Shown: one piece after another, positions 18,848 to 30,305 of the stretch
Position numbering within the stretch: the first letter of the stretch is position 1
How the letters are laid out: each line of letters begins with the position of its first letter
From: Snodgrassella communis
GTDB taxonomy: Bacteria > Pseudomonadota > Gammaproteobacteria > Burkholderiales > Neisseriaceae
Reading direction: 5' to 3'
NCBI RefSeq assembly: GCF_914768045.1
Contig: NZ_CAJZCD010000002.1
Location: 248,001 to 312,000 of the forward strand
Length of the DNA stretch: 64,000 bases
Translations under genes and position numbers: made by a program
The notes under the pieces: generated by a model
Told to the model about the DNA's origin: nothing
Database searches by the model: none
What the model saw: the letters and a program-made list of their open reading frames with translations, nothing else

Positions 18848-19129
18848 CTAGTCTTTCTGTAGTGCTCGTCGCCGTCGGTTTTCTTTTGGATCGATAAGTA
18901 ATGGCCGATACACTTCTATGCGATCCCAGTCGCACAACATATAGTTATCTTTAACTTTTTTACCAAATATACCAATAGGTGCTGTATGAAAGTCAGTTAG
19001 CGGAAATCGTTGAGGTAAGTCTGATTGCAGTAAAGCCTGACGTACACAAGTCCCTGCAGGAACTCTACTCTGCCAGAGATGCTGAAGATCAGCTGTAGCA
19101 TATACTATTTCTATATTAATCTCAGTCAT
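18848..19129 (-). CDS. rnfH: RnfH/RatB family ubiquitin-like fold protein
   Basis: 93-residue protein of the RnfH family, beta-grasp fold, role not firmly known; it commonly sits beside ratA. Seen are INIEIVYATADLQHLWQSRV, GTCVRQALLQSDL, GIFGKKVKDNYMLCDWDRIEVYRPL and the basic tail DPKENRRRRALQKD, all typical. Two ATGs lie in tandem at 19132 and 19129 over the ratA stop (ATGATGACTGA); 19129 is better spaced from AGGCG. The overlap suggests translational coupling to ratA. Confidence 0.9.
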   Translation of the reverse strand: MTEINIEIVYATADLQHLWQSRVPAGTCVRQALLQSDLPQRFPLTDFHTAPIGIFGKKVKDNYMLCDWDRIEVYRPLLIDPKENRRRRALQKD

Positions 19130-19556
19130 CATAACGCCTGTCTGCTTCCTGAATAAAGGCATCAACCAGTGTGGTGGCAATGTGATTGAACACCGGACCA
19201 ATAAGCGCAGAAAGTACGGTATTTGAAAATTCATATTCTAGTTTGAAATCAATTTTACAGCCCAGATTGTCGATAGGGGTAAATTGCCAGATGCCTTCCA
19301 ATTTGCGAAAAGGGCCATTAAGTAAGCTCATCTGAATTTGATTTGGTCTGTGATTGATGTTTCTGGTAGCAAATGACTGACGGATTTTCATGTAGTCCAT
19401 GTGCAAAACAGCTTCCAGAAATTGCTCATCCCGTTTTAAGATATCGGTGCGATTGCACCAAGGTAAAAACTTTGGATAATCTTCTACTGTGTTGACTAGA
19501 TCGAATATGTGTTCGGCACTGTGTAGTACCAAAACGCTTTTTTCAACTGTTTTCAT
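19122..19556 (-). CDS. ratA: RatA/COQ10-like START-domain protein
   Basis: 144 residues of the polyketide cyclase/COQ10 fold. It begins MKTVEKSVLVLHSAEHIFDLVNTVEDYPKFLPWC, the family hallmark, and ends with a C-terminal helix (IATTLVDAFIQEADRRY). Homologues bind ubiquinone or its precursors and support respiration; E. coli RatA was also reported to block 70S ribosome formation, so a regulatory role is possible. It overlaps rnfH by a few bases and follows holA. Confidence 0.9.
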   Translation of the reverse strand: MKTVEKSVLVLHSAEHIFDLVNTVEDYPKFLPWCNRTDILKRDEQFLEAVLHMDYMKIRQSFATRNINHRPNQIQMSLLNGPFRKLEGIWQFTPIDNLGCKIDFKLEYEFSNTVLSALIGPVFNHIATTLVDAFIQEADRRYDD

Positions 19557-19603
19557 TTTTTGTCACATTAATAGCTTATATGATGAAGTTGTCTGCATAC
19601 TAT

Positions 19604-20587
19604 TTAAGCTGCCAAAGATAAAAATAAATGTTTAATTTCTGTCCATGCGTCGCCGTCTTCAACACCTTTAATTTGCCGGTCGATATGCGCACATGTCTGT
19701 AAAGCACTGAGTAGACGTTTAACTCCGATGCGTCTTGCTGCCTGCGGCGCCAGTGTTTGCCTGTCGCCCCATAAACGTAGACTGTGGCGTAATTCACTGA
19801 TCGCTTTACCCTGCTTTAATGCAGCAAGTAAACGCAACAGGATACGTATATCTTCGCTAATAACCCACAATAATAATACGGGTTCATTGCCCTCTGCTGC
19901 TAAACCATCAAGTAGGCGCAACATGCGCACTGAGTCCCCACTCATCCAAGCTGTTGATAACTGAAAAACATCGAAACGTGCCACATTGGCCACTGCTGTC
20001 TGCGCTTCGGTTAAGGTAACGACATGGCCTGCTGAATGAATAAGAGCTAGTTTATCAATTTCCTGTCGCGCTGCTAAAAGATTGCCCTCCACTTTTTCTG
20101 CAAATAACTCCAGAGCATCATTGTCGATGGCCAACTTAACATCAGCAAGACGGCTCCTAATCCATTGCGGTAAAGCGGTTTGACTAACTGCTTTTGCTTC
20201 CAATACACGAGCAACTTTGGCCCAGCTCGAAAACCATTTACTTTGAATTTGCAGACGTTCTAGTTTAGGTAGTATTAGAAGCAGGCAGGTATTTTCCGGC
20301 AATTGTTCTGCCAGATGTTGTAGTACGGCTGCACCCTCTTTACCAGGTTTACCTGAGGGTATATGTATTTCCAATAATTTTTTATCCGCAAATAAGCCAA
20401 CAGATTGTATCGAAGCCAGCAGAGATGACCAGTCGAAACCAGTCTCTACAACTACAGTTTCTCGCTCGTCGTAGTGCTGTTCGCGTGCTGCTATACGAAT
20501 GCTGTCTATAGCCTCTAGCCGCAGCAGATCTTCTTCACCATGAATCAAATAGGCTGTGGCTAAAGGCTGGGTAGATAAGCCGCTCAT
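19604..20587 (-). CDS. holA: DNA polymerase III delta subunit
   Basis: Clamp-loader subunit that opens the beta sliding clamp. 327 residues, the usual size. Typical pieces are YLIHGEEDLLRLEAIDSIR at the N-terminus, KLLEIHIPSGKPGKEG, IDNDALELFAEKVEGNLLAARQEIDKLAL, and the C-terminal helices ending WTEIKHLFLSLAA. Its ATG overlaps the lptE stop as ATGA; lptE-holA is a widely conserved pair. Confidence 0.94.
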   Translation of the reverse strand: MSGLSTQPLATAYLIHGEEDLLRLEAIDSIRIAAREQHYDERETVVVETGFDWSSLLASIQSVGLFADKKLLEIHIPSGKPGKEGAAVLQHLAEQLPENTCLLLILPKLERLQIQSKWFSSWAKVARVLEAKAVSQTALPQWIRSRLADVKLAIDNDALELFAEKVEGNLLAARQEIDKLALIHSAGHVVTLTEAQTAVANVARFDVFQLSTAWMSGDSVRMLRLLDGLAAEGNEPVLLLWVISEDIRILLRLLAALKQGKAISELRHSLRLWGDRQTLAPQAARRIGVKRLLSALQTCAHIDRQIKGVEDGDAWTEIKHLFLSLAA

Positions 20588-21072
20588 TCGTCGGTAGTCA
20601 TTACGGGCAGAAAAGCCAGACGGCGTACAATTTGCTCAGCCGCATCTGTGCGCATATCACGCCAGATCATGCGCTGTTCATCTTCCTTAGCCAAGACTTC
20701 GTGATCAGAATAATCCATATAGCGGTTTACAGTTACCTGAATTGGATCCCCCAGTGGCTTATCATGACGATAGGCTTGTACACTGACATTTAGTGACAAC
20801 ATGTATTCGCTGGTTCCACCAGACAAGTCAACTGCTGATGTAGACGAATTCTGAGTAGCTGAAATGACTTTTATCACCACTTCCGGCTTTTCGGCATCCA
20901 CGACAATATCTGGCTGTCGTCGCAGTGCGACTTCCAGTGCTCGTTGCATACTACCGCCATCAATTTTCCAGCTATGATACGGCATTGGGGCATCAAATGC
21001 AGAAGTGCCTTTCAGATGAAAGCCACAGCTAGTTAATCCGAATAAGATAATCAATACCAGCCAGTTTTTCAT
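20584..21072 (-). CDS. lptE: LPS-assembly lipoprotein LptE
   Basis: Outer-membrane lipoprotein that plugs the LptD barrel and helps place LPS on the cell surface. 162 residues with a signal peptide and lipobox LTSCGFHL; FHLKG right after the Cys is characteristic of LptE (RlpB). The mature part is mostly beta with a final helix. It starts 19 bases after gatB and overlaps holA. Confidence 0.92.
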   Translation of the reverse strand: MKNWLVLIILFGLTSCGFHLKGTSAFDAPMPYHSWKIDGGSMQRALEVALRRQPDIVVDAEKPEVVIKVISATQNSSTSAVDLSGGTSEYMLSLNVSVQAYRHDKPLGDPIQVTVNRYMDYSDHEVLAKEDEQRMIWRDMRTDAAEQIVRRLAFLPVMTTDE

Positions 21073-21090
21073 ATTTGATCCTTATAAAGC

Positions 21091-22518
21091 TCAGGCCAGT
21101 TTGCTGCGCAGTAGAGATTGAACCTGTTGTGGGTTAGCTTTACCACGTGAAGCTTTCATGACTTGTCCAACTAAAGCATTGAATGCTTTCTCTTTCCCAG
21201 ATTTGAATTCTTCTACAGATTTCTGGTTAGCGGCAAGTACTTCATCAATAATTTTCTCAATTGCGCCAGTATCAGTCATCTGTTTGAGGCCATCACGTTC
21301 AATAATAGCATCTGCAGTAAGATCACTGTCCCACATGGTTTCAAAAACCTGTTTAGCCAGTTTGTTACTTAAGGTATTGTCTGCAATCCGGCTTATCAAA
21401 CCGGCCAGACGTTCGGCGCTGATTGGGCTGGCTGAGATATCTACACCGGCTTTGTTCAGTGCAGCGGCAAGTTCTCCCAACATCCAGTTAGCAACTAGCT
21501 TGCCATGTCCGCTTAATTTAGCTGCCTGTTCAAACCAGTCGGCCTGAATGTGATTGCTGGTTAGCAACCTTGCATCATAGTCAGAAATACCATACTGTTC
21601 GATAAATCGGCTAGCCATTTCTTTTGGCAACTCCGGCATGGCTGCTTTAGCAGCATCCAGCATGGCATCGGTAATTATTACTGGCAATAAATCTGGGTCG
21701 GGGAAATAACGATAGTCATGTGCATCTTCTTTGCTGCGCATGGCTCGGGTTTCACCTTTATTCGGATCAAAAAGGCGGGTTTGCTGGATAACTTTACTAC
21801 CGTCCTCAATCAATTCAATTTGCCGCCCCACTTCATAATTAATCGCCTGTTCCAGAAAACGGAATGAGTTTAGGTTTTTAATTTCACAACGGGTGCCAAA
21901 CTCTGTCTGACCTTTCGGGCGCACTGAAACGTTGGCATCAATTCGGAAAGAACCTTCTGCCATATTCCCGTCACAAATGTCCAGCCACGTTACCAGACTA
22001 TGCATTGCCCGGGCATATGCAACAGCATCAGCAGCTGAACGCATTTCTGGTTCGGATACTACTTCAAGCAAAGGTGTGCCAGCACGATTCAGGTCAATAC
22101 CTGTAAATTGTTCAAATTCATCATGAATAGATTTACCGGCATCTTCTTCCATGTGTGCTCTGGTTACGTTAATGGTTTTTACTTCGTTACCTACTACAAT
22201 TTCCAGCTGACCATGCTCTACAATAGGCAACTCCAACTGGCTGATTTGATATCCCTTGGGTAAATCAGGATAAAAGTAGTTTTTGCGATCAAAAACATTT
22301 TTCCGGTTAATCGTGGCACCTAATGCCAGCCCAAGTTTAATGGCTTTATTAACTACTTCACGATTCATTACTGGTAAGGCACCAGGCAAAGCACAGTCCA
22401 CGACATTTGCCTGAGCATTAGGAGCAGCACCAAATGCAGTTGATGAGCCGCTAAAAATTTTTGACTGTGTATTCAACTGAACGTGGATTTCCAGACCAAT
22501 TACAGTTTCCCAATTCAT
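21091..22518 (-). CDS. gatB: Asp/Glu-tRNA amidotransferase subunit B
   Basis: tRNA-binding kinase subunit of GatCAB, which converts Glu-tRNA(Gln) and sometimes Asp-tRNA(Asn) to the amidated form. 475 residues from the ATG at 22518; an in-frame TTG five codons earlier is less likely since AAAGAAGA lies before the ATG. Seen are [20 protein letters not shown], the [11 protein letters not shown] segment, [18 protein letters not shown], and the C-terminal YqeY-like tail ([18 protein letters not shown]). Gene order gatC-gatA-gatB on the minus strand. Confidence 0.97.
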   Translation of the reverse strand: MNWETVIGLEIHVQLNTQSKIFSGSSTAFGAAPNAQANVVDCALPGALPVMNREVVNKAIKLGLALGATINRKNVFDRKNYFYPDLPKGYQISQLELPIVEHGQLEIVVGNEVKTINVTRAHMEEDAGKSIHDEFEQFTGIDLNRAGTPLLEVVSEPEMRSAADAVAYARAMHSLVTWLDICDGNMAEGSFRIDANVSVRPKGQTEFGTRCEIKNLNSFRFLEQAINYEVGRQIELIEDGSKVIQQTRLFDPNKGETRAMRSKEDAHDYRYFPDPDLLPVIITDAMLDAAKAAMPELPKEMASRFIEQYGISDYDARLLTSNHIQADWFEQAAKLSGHGKLVANWMLGELAAALNKAGVDISASPISAERLAGLISRIADNTLSNKLAKQVFETMWDSDLTADAIIERDGLKQMTDTGAIEKIIDEVLAANQKSVEEFKSGKEKAFNALVGQVMKASRGKANPQQVQSLLRSKLA

Positions 22519-22548
22519 TCTGTCTTCTTTCAATTCGTATACTGGCAG

Positions 22549-24006
22549 TTAATGTTCAAATGGTGTTCTGGTATGCCAGTCACTATGTTGCTGAATCTGA
22601 TGTGCAACACCAAGCAAACGGCTCTCTGCAAAGTAATTACCAATAAGTTGAACACCTACTGGCAGTCCGCTGGAAGTGAAGCCAGCAGGTATTGCGATAC
22701 CCGGCAAACCAGCTAAATTAAGTGAAACAGTATATATATCGGATAAATACATTTGTACTGGATCATTATTATGACTTGCTAATGCAGGTGCCGCAGTAGG
22801 TGCAACAGGTGCAAGAATGATATCGCACTGATGTAGTACAGTCTGAAAATCATTTGCGACCATCCGGCGTAATTTTTGTGCTTTCAGGTAGTAGGCATCA
22901 TAGTAACCATGAGATAAAACATAAGTTCCAATCATGATCCGGCGTTTCACCTCATCGCCAAAACCTTCTGCGCGACTGTTACTATACATTTCATCCAGAT
23001 TGCTAAATTCAGTCGCACGATGACCATAACGGACACCATCATAACGAGACAAATTGGTACTGGCTTCAGCTGATGCAAGTACGTAATAGGCAGGTATGGA
23101 TAATTCAGTATGAGGCAAGGTGACATCGACAATTTCTGCCCCTTGTTTTTTCAGTAATTCTAAAACATTATCGATAGATGCATGAACCTGAGTATCAAGC
23201 CCCTCTCCAAAAAATTCACGAGGCAAGCCTACTTTCAGTCCTTGTAACGGACGGTTTAAATCTCGAGTATAGTCTTCTTTATCACGCTCAATACTGGTTG
23301 AGTCATATTTATCAAAGCCTGCCATGCTGTTCAGTAACAGAGCACAGTCTTCAGCTGTCTGTGCCATTGGCCCAGCCTGATCAAAGCTGGAAGCATAAGC
23401 AATCATGCCAAAACGACTGACTACGCCATACGTTGGTTTTAGGCCGGTGATACCACAATGAGATGCTGGCTGGCGGATAGAACCGCCGGTATCTGATCCC
23501 AGTGCTGCCGGAGCTAGACGTGCAGCAATAACTGCTGCAGAACCACCGGAAGAACCACCCGGTACATGTTCATGCTGCCATGGATTACGGGTAATACCAT
23601 AGTGGGAAGACTCAGTAGTTGATCCCATGGCAAATTCATCCATATTGGTTCGCCCAAGGGTAACCATGCCTGCATCAAGCAGATTTTGCACAACAGTAGC
23701 TGTATAGGGGGCAATAAAATTGTCCAGCATTTTGCTGCAACAGGCACTGCGCCAACCTTGCTGGCAAAAGATATCTTTATAAGCTATAGGTATACCTGTT
23801 AAGGGTGTAGCTAAGCCTTGTTGAATAAGTGTATCAGCAGCTTTGGCTTCAGCAATGGTACGATCTTTATCCAATGTTACAAATGCATTTAGGCCGGCAT
23901 TGTCCTGTGCAATTGCTGCCAGATATTCTTGCGCCAATTCGCTGGCGGAAGCCTGTTTTGATTGCAGTAAATCACTGCACTGTTTTAATGTATAATTTTT
24001 CGGCAT
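22549..24006 (-). CDS. gatA: Asp/Glu-tRNA amidotransferase subunit A
   Basis: Amidase subunit releasing ammonia from glutamine for GatB. 485 residues. The Ser-cisSer-Lys site is complete: Lys near 77 in IAYKDIFC and the [10 protein letters not shown] loop near 149-158, with the following [13 protein letters not shown]. It lies between gatC and gatB, about 30 bases from gatB. Confidence 0.97.
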   Translation of the reverse strand: MPKNYTLKQCSDLLQSKQASASELAQEYLAAIAQDNAGLNAFVTLDKDRTIAEAKAADTLIQQGLATPLTGIPIAYKDIFCQQGWRSACCSKMLDNFIAPYTATVVQNLLDAGMVTLGRTNMDEFAMGSTTESSHYGITRNPWQHEHVPGGSSGGSAAVIAARLAPAALGSDTGGSIRQPASHCGITGLKPTYGVVSRFGMIAYASSFDQAGPMAQTAEDCALLLNSMAGFDKYDSTSIERDKEDYTRDLNRPLQGLKVGLPREFFGEGLDTQVHASIDNVLELLKKQGAEIVDVTLPHTELSIPAYYVLASAEASTNLSRYDGVRYGHRATEFSNLDEMYSNSRAEGFGDEVKRRIMIGTYVLSHGYYDAYYLKAQKLRRMVANDFQTVLHQCDIILAPVAPTAAPALASHNNDPVQMYLSDIYTVSLNLAGLPGIAIPAGFTSSGLPVGVQLIGNYFAESRLLGVAHQIQQHSDWHTRTPFEH

Positions 24007-24098
24007 AAGATTATATAGCTTTCAGGTAACACTTGCTTGAGGTTGCCTGCAATGAATTCAATCGGAGTAATGTAAGGTTAATGGAATAAAATATGGGC

Positions 24099-24386
24099 TT
24101 ATTCTATAACCTTAGGGACGAGGTACAGATCTCTGTCTACTAGTGGGGCACATGACTGTAATGCATAGTGCTGATCTTTTTCGGTAACACTGTCTTCGCG
24201 TAAACGTAGTGCCAGTTCATGCGGATGCGCCATCGGTTCAACCCCGTCAGTATTGACTTCCTGCATTTTTTCCACCAGCTCAAATACATGATTAAGTTCT
24301 ACCAACATGTTATTTCGCTCGGTTTCTGAAAGACTCAAGCGAGAGAGGCGTGCGAGCTTATCTACATCACTTAATGTTAAAGCCAT
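24099..24386 (-). CDS. gatC: Asp/Glu-tRNA amidotransferase subunit C
   Basis: Small subunit that wraps GatA and GatB together. 95 residues, normal. It has LSDVDKLARLSRLSLSE and MQEVNTDGVEPMAHP and ends in LYLVPKVIE, all family marks. The ATG at 24386 is used; a TTG just before it is in frame but needless. It is first of the gatCAB operon. The divergent gap of about 190 bases to mreB must contain both promoters. Confidence 0.96.
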   Translation of the reverse strand: MALTLSDVDKLARLSRLSLSETERNNMLVELNHVFELVEKMQEVNTDGVEPMAHPHELALRLREDSVTEKDQHYALQSCAPLVDRDLYLVPKVIE

Positions 24387-24568
24387 CAAAAAATCCTTAA
24401 ATTTGATTTAGCAAAACGGGCAAACTGCGGTATCATTGCGCGTTCTGATTTGGTTATTACATAGTGTCAGATTATAACCGAAAACCCTATTCTTTGGCGC
24501 ATTGATTTGCTTTGGGTAATGTGTCACACAATAGCTTTTGCCATACTTATAATTTTAAAGTTCATTAG

Positions 24569-25615
<1,047 letters not shown>

Positions 25616-25644
25616 AAGCCGTAGTTTTTTTATTGTAATTAATA

Positions 25645-26535
25645 ATGGCAGAGCCTTCTCTCAATTTTGTCCACAATGGCCTGCGCAGTACCAGTAAACT
25701 AGTTGTCTTGTCTCTGGTTGCGGTTGCATTGCTGTTGCTTGATAATCGATATGATGTGGTTAAAATCAGCCGCAATTATATCGGTACGGCTTTATATCCC
25801 TTGCAATGGCTGGCTATGCAGCCAGTAAATATTGTTTCTAATGGTATGGTTTTTTTTGAGAAACAGCAAAATCTGAGCAGTGAAAACAAGATGCTAAAGG
25901 TTCAGAATGCGCAGCTAAAATTACAAATCAGCCAGCAGGAGGTACGGTTAAAGTCTATGGTGAATCTGGATAATCTGATTCAGCTACAGAAAACAGCACT
26001 ACCTCAGGCACAAGTGGCTCAGATTGTATCTAGTGATACTAATCCACTGGCTGATCGCTTTGTTATTGATAAAGGCAGTCATCATCAGATTCGTCAGGGC
26101 GATGCTGTAAGTGACGAACATGGGTTAATTGGGCAGGTCACATCTGTTCAGCCATTGAGTTCTGAAGTAACGCTGATAACCAATAGTAATGCGGTTATTC
26201 CGGCAATGGTGATGCGAACCGGAGTACGTACATTGGTTTATGGCCGTTCAGGCAGTCTGGATCTGCGCTATTTTCCGGCGAATGCCAGCCTATTGCGTAA
26301 TGACTTGCTGGTCACTTCAGGAATGGATAGTATTTATCCGGCTGGTATACCTATTGCTACTGTGACACAAGCACAAAGTGGTAATGGTTCGCCTTATTAT
26401 CGTGCACAGATTGAACCTATTGCGCAATTACGTAATAGCAATTTTGTACTTGTTATTCCACAAAAGCATGGGCAGACTGCTCATTATTCTGCTGATGCAG
26501 CAGTTACCAACCTATCATCTGCCAATCATGACTGA
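25645..26535 (+). CDS. mreC: Rod shape-determining protein MreC
   Basis: Bitopic inner-membrane protein that scaffolds the elongasome. 296 residues: a short cytoplasmic tail, one membrane segment (SLVAVALLLLDN), a coiled coil around residues 70-110 (QNLSSENKMLKVQNAQLKLQ), and beta domains with DRFVIDKGSHHQIRQGDAV and GLIGQV. It is 29 bases past mreB and overlaps mreD. Confidence 0.95.
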   Translation: MAEPSLNFVHNGLRSTSKLVVLSLVAVALLLLDNRYDVVKISRNYIGTALYPLQWLAMQPVNIVSNGMVFFEKQQNLSSENKMLKVQNAQLKLQISQQEVRLKSMVNLDNLIQLQKTALPQAQVAQIVSSDTNPLADRFVIDKGSHHQIRQGDAVSDEHGLIGQVTSVQPLSSEVTLITNSNAVIPAMVMRTGVRTLVYGRSGSLDLRYFPANASLLRNDLLVTSGMDSIYPAGIPIATVTQAQSGNGSPYYRAQIEPIAQLRNSNFVLVIPQKHGQTAHYSADAAVTNLSSANHD

Positions 26536-27025
26536 AGTTGACAGCCTGCACCGTCATACCCGAAAACGGCTTATTATTTTAAGCCTGATGGCTGCACTAT
26601 TTTTTGACCTGATTCCTTTTCCGCAGCCATTAGCTGGCTGGCTGCCAGCCTCGACGGCTATGATGACCTTGTACTGGAGTTTACACCGGCCACAAAATAT
26701 TGGTATCGGTATGGCTTTTTTATTGGGTCTAATAATGGATGTTGGTCTAGGAACGCCGTTTGGTCAACATGCGTTGGGTATAATGGCAGCAGTATATCTG
26801 GTTGAGCATAACAGGCATCAGATGCTTGGTTATTCTTATGGATATCAGGCACTAACTATTTTGGGTTGTCTGATGCTGATGACACTGGTACTGGTGATTG
26901 TACATTTCTTCGCTACCCATCAGTTTACTGGCTGGAATCTGTTTGTTTCTCCATTTATCAGTGCTCTGCTCTGGCCTCTTTTATCCAAATTCATGCTTTA
27001 TCTCGCCTATTCCAGACGTCTATGA
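26528..27025 (+). CDS. mreD: Rod shape-determining protein MreD
   Basis: Integral membrane partner of MreC. 165 residues from the ATG at 26528 that overlaps the mreC stop; the longer frame upstream lies wholly inside mreC. Hydrophobic helices are spread along the length, with LGLIMDVGLGTPFGQHALG, the MreD signature. Its stop overlaps the start of mrdA as ATGA. Confidence 0.93.
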   Translation: MTEVDSLHRHTRKRLIILSLMAALFFDLIPFPQPLAGWLPASTAMMTLYWSLHRPQNIGIGMAFLLGLIMDVGLGTPFGQHALGIMAAVYLVEHNRHQMLGYSYGYQALTILGCLMLMTLVLVIVHFFATHQFTGWNLFVSPFISALLWPLLSKFMLYLAYSRRL

Positions 27026-29061
27026 AAGCACTGCAATTTCGAACCAAAAAAAAACGTCCGTCCAAACCTACCCAGTATGGTGATTTAGGGCTACGGATTG
27101 CGGCTGCTTTTATATTAATAATTATCTGTTTTTGCCTGTTGATTGCACGCTTTGTATATCTACAGGTAATTAAATATGATGACTATGTCACTGCTGCTAC
27201 AAATAACCGCATTTCATTGATATCCATCCCACCAATTAGAGGGGAAATAGTTGATATCAATGGTGTGGTACTGGCGCATAATTATCCAGCTTATTCGCTG
27301 GAATTAATCCCAAATCAGGTACCGGGTAAGCTTGAAGATACAATTAATGCATTGCGAGCATATGTAGACATCAGCAATGGTGACCTGAAACGTTTTAATA
27401 AATTCCGTGCTGATTATCGTTCTTATGACAAAGTTCCATTAAAACTCAAATTAACTATGGAGGAAGCCAGCCGTCTGGCAGCTGAGCTGTATCGTTTTCC
27501 AGGTGTAGAAATTAATGCGCGAACTTTTCGAGATTATCCGTACGGCGAATTGCTGGCTCATATAGTGGGCTATATCGGCCGTATTAGTGACCGCGATATG
27601 ACGGCTCTTGATAAAGCGAATTTGACTAGCTTATACCGTGGTAGCACACATATCGGCAAAATGGGATTGGAAGATTACTATGAGCGGCAGCTGCATGGTA
27701 TACCAGGTTATCGTGAAGTTGAAAAAGATGCTCAGGGGCATATTGTCCGTACAATTAAAACTGTACCGGCAATTCCTGGACAAACACTTCGTTTAGGATT
27801 GGATATCCGTATGCAGCAGGAAGCAGACCGCCTGATGGGAAATAAACGAGGTGCTTTGGTGGCCATCAATCCACAGTCGGGTGCAATACTGGCGATGGTA
27901 TCTAAGCCAAGTTATAACCCCAACCTGTTTATTGATGGAATTGATACGGATACTTGGAAAAGCCTGAATGAAGACTGGCGTCACCCCTTGCTAAATCGCG
28001 CTACTCAGGGAATGTACCCACCCGGCTCAACCTTCAAACCATTTTTGGCCATGGCCGCACTTGAAAGTGGCAAACTGACCCAAAGTACTGTTTTGCCAGC
28101 ACCCGGTTTTTGGAGTATTCCCGGTTCTACCCATCAGTTTCGCGACGCTGCCCGCGGTGGGCATGGTTCAGCTAATCTGAGCAAAGCTATTCAAGTCTCG
28201 TCTGATACATTTTTTTATCGTCTAGGTTATGAAATGGGTGTTGACCGCATGTCACCCTATTTAGCCCAGTTTAATCTGGGGAAACAGACTGGCATTGATA
28301 TTAATCATGAATATGCGGGTGTATTGCCCACGCGTGCTTGGAAAGAAAAAAGATTTGCCCGAAATAAACCACAGGCACGGGTATGGCAGCCGGCAGACAG
28401 CGTTAGTATGGCTATTGGGCAGGGTTATAATGCCTATACTCCTTTGCAGATCGCTTTTGCAACAGCAATTCTGAGTAATGATGGCGTTGTTTATCGCCCT
28501 CACCTAGTTCAAGCGTTGCTTGATCACAACTCACAAAAAATGACTTTGATCGACCCTCAGCCGGTTCGAACAGTACCATTTAAGCGCAGCAATTTTGAAT
28601 ATGTTAAGGATGCGATGCAAAAGGTATTGAAACCAGGCGGTACTGCAGCAGCTGTTGGTTCTGGTCTGAGTTATACCATGGGCGGCAAAACCGGCACAGC
28701 ACAGGTAGTACAGATTAAACAGGGTGCTCGTTATAATGCTGCGGCGCTTAAAATGCAGCTACGCGACCATGCTTGGTTTATTGCATTTGCACCAGTGGAA
28801 AAACCACAGATCGCTATTGCTGTCATTCTCGAAAATAATGGTTGGGGTGCTACAGCTGCACCGATTGCACGGCAATTGGCTGATTTTTATCTATTGAAAT
28901 TAAAAAATTTACCTAGTGCCGGTCAGGCAACCAATACTGCGGATTTACCCGTAAATGATTTATCCAATGATGCCATGATGGATGCCTTGCGACACGATGA
29001 ACACAGTCAAGCTGCTTTGCCACCATTACTGCGCGCTTATCGTCCTCAGTCTGGCTTGTGA
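27022..29061 (+). CDS. mrdA: Penicillin-binding protein 2 (peptidoglycan transpeptidase)
   Basis: Cross-links peptidoglycan during cell elongation. 679 residues: a cytoplasmic basic tail, one membrane anchor (residues about 25-45), a dimerisation domain starting PPIRGEIVDINGVVLAHN, and the transpeptidase with SxxK at Ser336-Lys339 (GSTFKPF), SSDTFFY, and KTG at 556-558 (GGKTGTAQ). The ATG overlaps the mreD stop, so the earlier frame is not used. It is paired with rodA immediately downstream. Confidence 0.97.
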   Translation: MKALQFRTKKKRPSKPTQYGDLGLRIAAAFILIIICFCLLIARFVYLQVIKYDDYVTAATNNRISLISIPPIRGEIVDINGVVLAHNYPAYSLELIPNQVPGKLEDTINALRAYVDISNGDLKRFNKFRADYRSYDKVPLKLKLTMEEASRLAAELYRFPGVEINARTFRDYPYGELLAHIVGYIGRISDRDMTALDKANLTSLYRGSTHIGKMGLEDYYERQLHGIPGYREVEKDAQGHIVRTIKTVPAIPGQTLRLGLDIRMQQEADRLMGNKRGALVAINPQSGAILAMVSKPSYNPNLFIDGIDTDTWKSLNEDWRHPLLNRATQGMYPPGSTFKPFLAMAALESGKLTQSTVLPAPGFWSIPGSTHQFRDAARGGHGSANLSKAIQVSSDTFFYRLGYEMGVDRMSPYLAQFNLGKQTGIDINHEYAGVLPTRAWKEKRFARNKPQARVWQPADSVSMAIGQGYNAYTPLQIAFATAILSNDGVVYRPHLVQALLDHNSQKMTLIDPQPVRTVPFKRSNFEYVKDAMQKVLKPGGTAAAVGSGLSYTMGGKTGTAQVVQIKQGARYNAAALKMQLRDHAWFIAFAPVEKPQIAIAVILENNGWGATAAPIARQLADFYLLKLKNLPSAGQATNTADLPVNDLSNDAMMDALRHDEHSQAALPPLLRAYRPQSGL

Positions 29062-29066
29062 GATAA

Positions 29067-30176
29067 ATGATGATTAATGAAAAACAATGGCTGAAACGCT
29101 TCTGGTACAAATTATGGGCACCAATGGATGTATGGTTGTTCTATGCCATGCTGATTATTTATGTTATGAGCCTATTTCTACTGTATTCTGCTGACGGACA
29201 GGATTTTGGACAGCTGGAAAATAAAACTCTGCATACTATTCTCAGCTTTATTCTACTGTGGGTGATTGCCCGTACGCCACCGCAGATATTAAGTAATTTT
29301 GCTTTACCTGCATATTGTTTGGGTGTTTTGTTGCTGCTTTGTGTGCATTTTGTCGGAATTACTGTCAATGGCTCAACTCGCTGGCTGAATATTGGCATTG
29401 CTCGTATTCAACCGTCTGAAATCATGAAAATTGCCGTACCCATGCTATTAGCTTGGTTTTTTCAGAAAAATGAAAGCAATATTCGCTGGTACCACTACAT
29501 CAGTGCCTTTGTACTGATTCTTATTCCCGTGGCACTGATATTAAAACAGCCGGATCTGGGTACAGCCACGCTGATTATGGCTTCTGGTCTGTTTGTGATA
29601 TTTTTTGCCGGTTTGCCGTGGAAAGTCATTATTTCAGCGGTTATTGGCTTTATAGCCATGCTTCCTGTAATTTGGAATTATGGAATGCATGATTATCAAC
29701 GTATGCGAGTTTTAACCCTGCTTGACCCCACTAAAGACCGCCTCGGAGCCGGATACCATATTCTACAATCCATGACAGCAATTGGTTCGGGCGGCATTTG
29801 GGGTAAGGGCTGGCTAGAAGGTTCTCAAACCCATCTTGATTATATTCCTGAATCTACGACAGACTTTATTTTTGCGGTCTTCGGTGAAGAATTTGGTCTA
29901 ATCGGAAATATTCTGCTAGTGACTGTATACACATTTATTCTTATGCGAGGATTATATATTACCTTTAAAGCACCAACTCTGTATTGTCGTACTTTGGCTG
30001 GTGCGTTAACCATGACCTTATTTTGTTATGCATTTGTCAATATGGGTATGGTTAGCGGTATTTTGCCGGTGGTTGGCGTGCCTTTGCCATTGGTAAGCTA
30101 TGGCGGTACGGCCACTTTATCGGTAATGGTTATTCTGGCGATGCTGATGGGGATCAGTAATCAGCGCAAACAGTAA
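29067..30176 (+). CDS. mrdB: Peptidoglycan glycosyltransferase RodA (SEDS family)
   Basis: Polymerises lipid II for the elongasome together with PBP2. 369 residues with about ten membrane helices. Family motifs include GSTRWLNIGIARIQPSEIMKI, KQPDLGTATLIM, the catalytic loop region GKGWLEGSQTHLDYIPESTTDFIFAV with its Asp, and the final LPLVSYGGTATLS. It starts five bases after mrdA and is the last gene before a strong terminator. Confidence 0.97.
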   Translation: MMINEKQWLKRFWYKLWAPMDVWLFYAMLIIYVMSLFLLYSADGQDFGQLENKTLHTILSFILLWVIARTPPQILSNFALPAYCLGVLLLLCVHFVGITVNGSTRWLNIGIARIQPSEIMKIAVPMLLAWFFQKNESNIRWYHYISAFVLILIPVALILKQPDLGTATLIMASGLFVIFFAGLPWKVIISAVIGFIAMLPVIWNYGMHDYQRMRVLTLLDPTKDRLGAGYHILQSMTAIGSGGIWGKGWLEGSQTHLDYIPESTTDFIFAVFGEEFGLIGNILLVTVYTFILMRGLYITFKAPTLYCRTLAGALTMTLFCYAFVNMGMVSGILPVVGVPLPLVSYGGTATLSVMVILAMLMGISNQRKQ

Positions 30177-30220
30177 CAGATATCAGACTGCTATTTAATT
30201 TGTGCGTTTATAGCAACAAT

Positions 30221-30262
30221 AAAAAAATCGAAACCTTTAAATATTAAGGTTTCGATTTTTTT
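30221..30262. terminator. Bidirectional rho-independent terminator between rodA and clpP
   Basis: A 17-base perfect stem, AAAAAAATCGAAACCTT paired with AAGGTTTCGATTTTTTT, encloses an 8-base loop. The A and T runs at either end make it usable from both strands, closing the mre operon and the clpP transcript. Confidence 0.92.
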
Positions 30263-30305
30263 GATTAAATATCAAAGCTAAATCTAAATAGCTATCTAAA
30301 ATTTT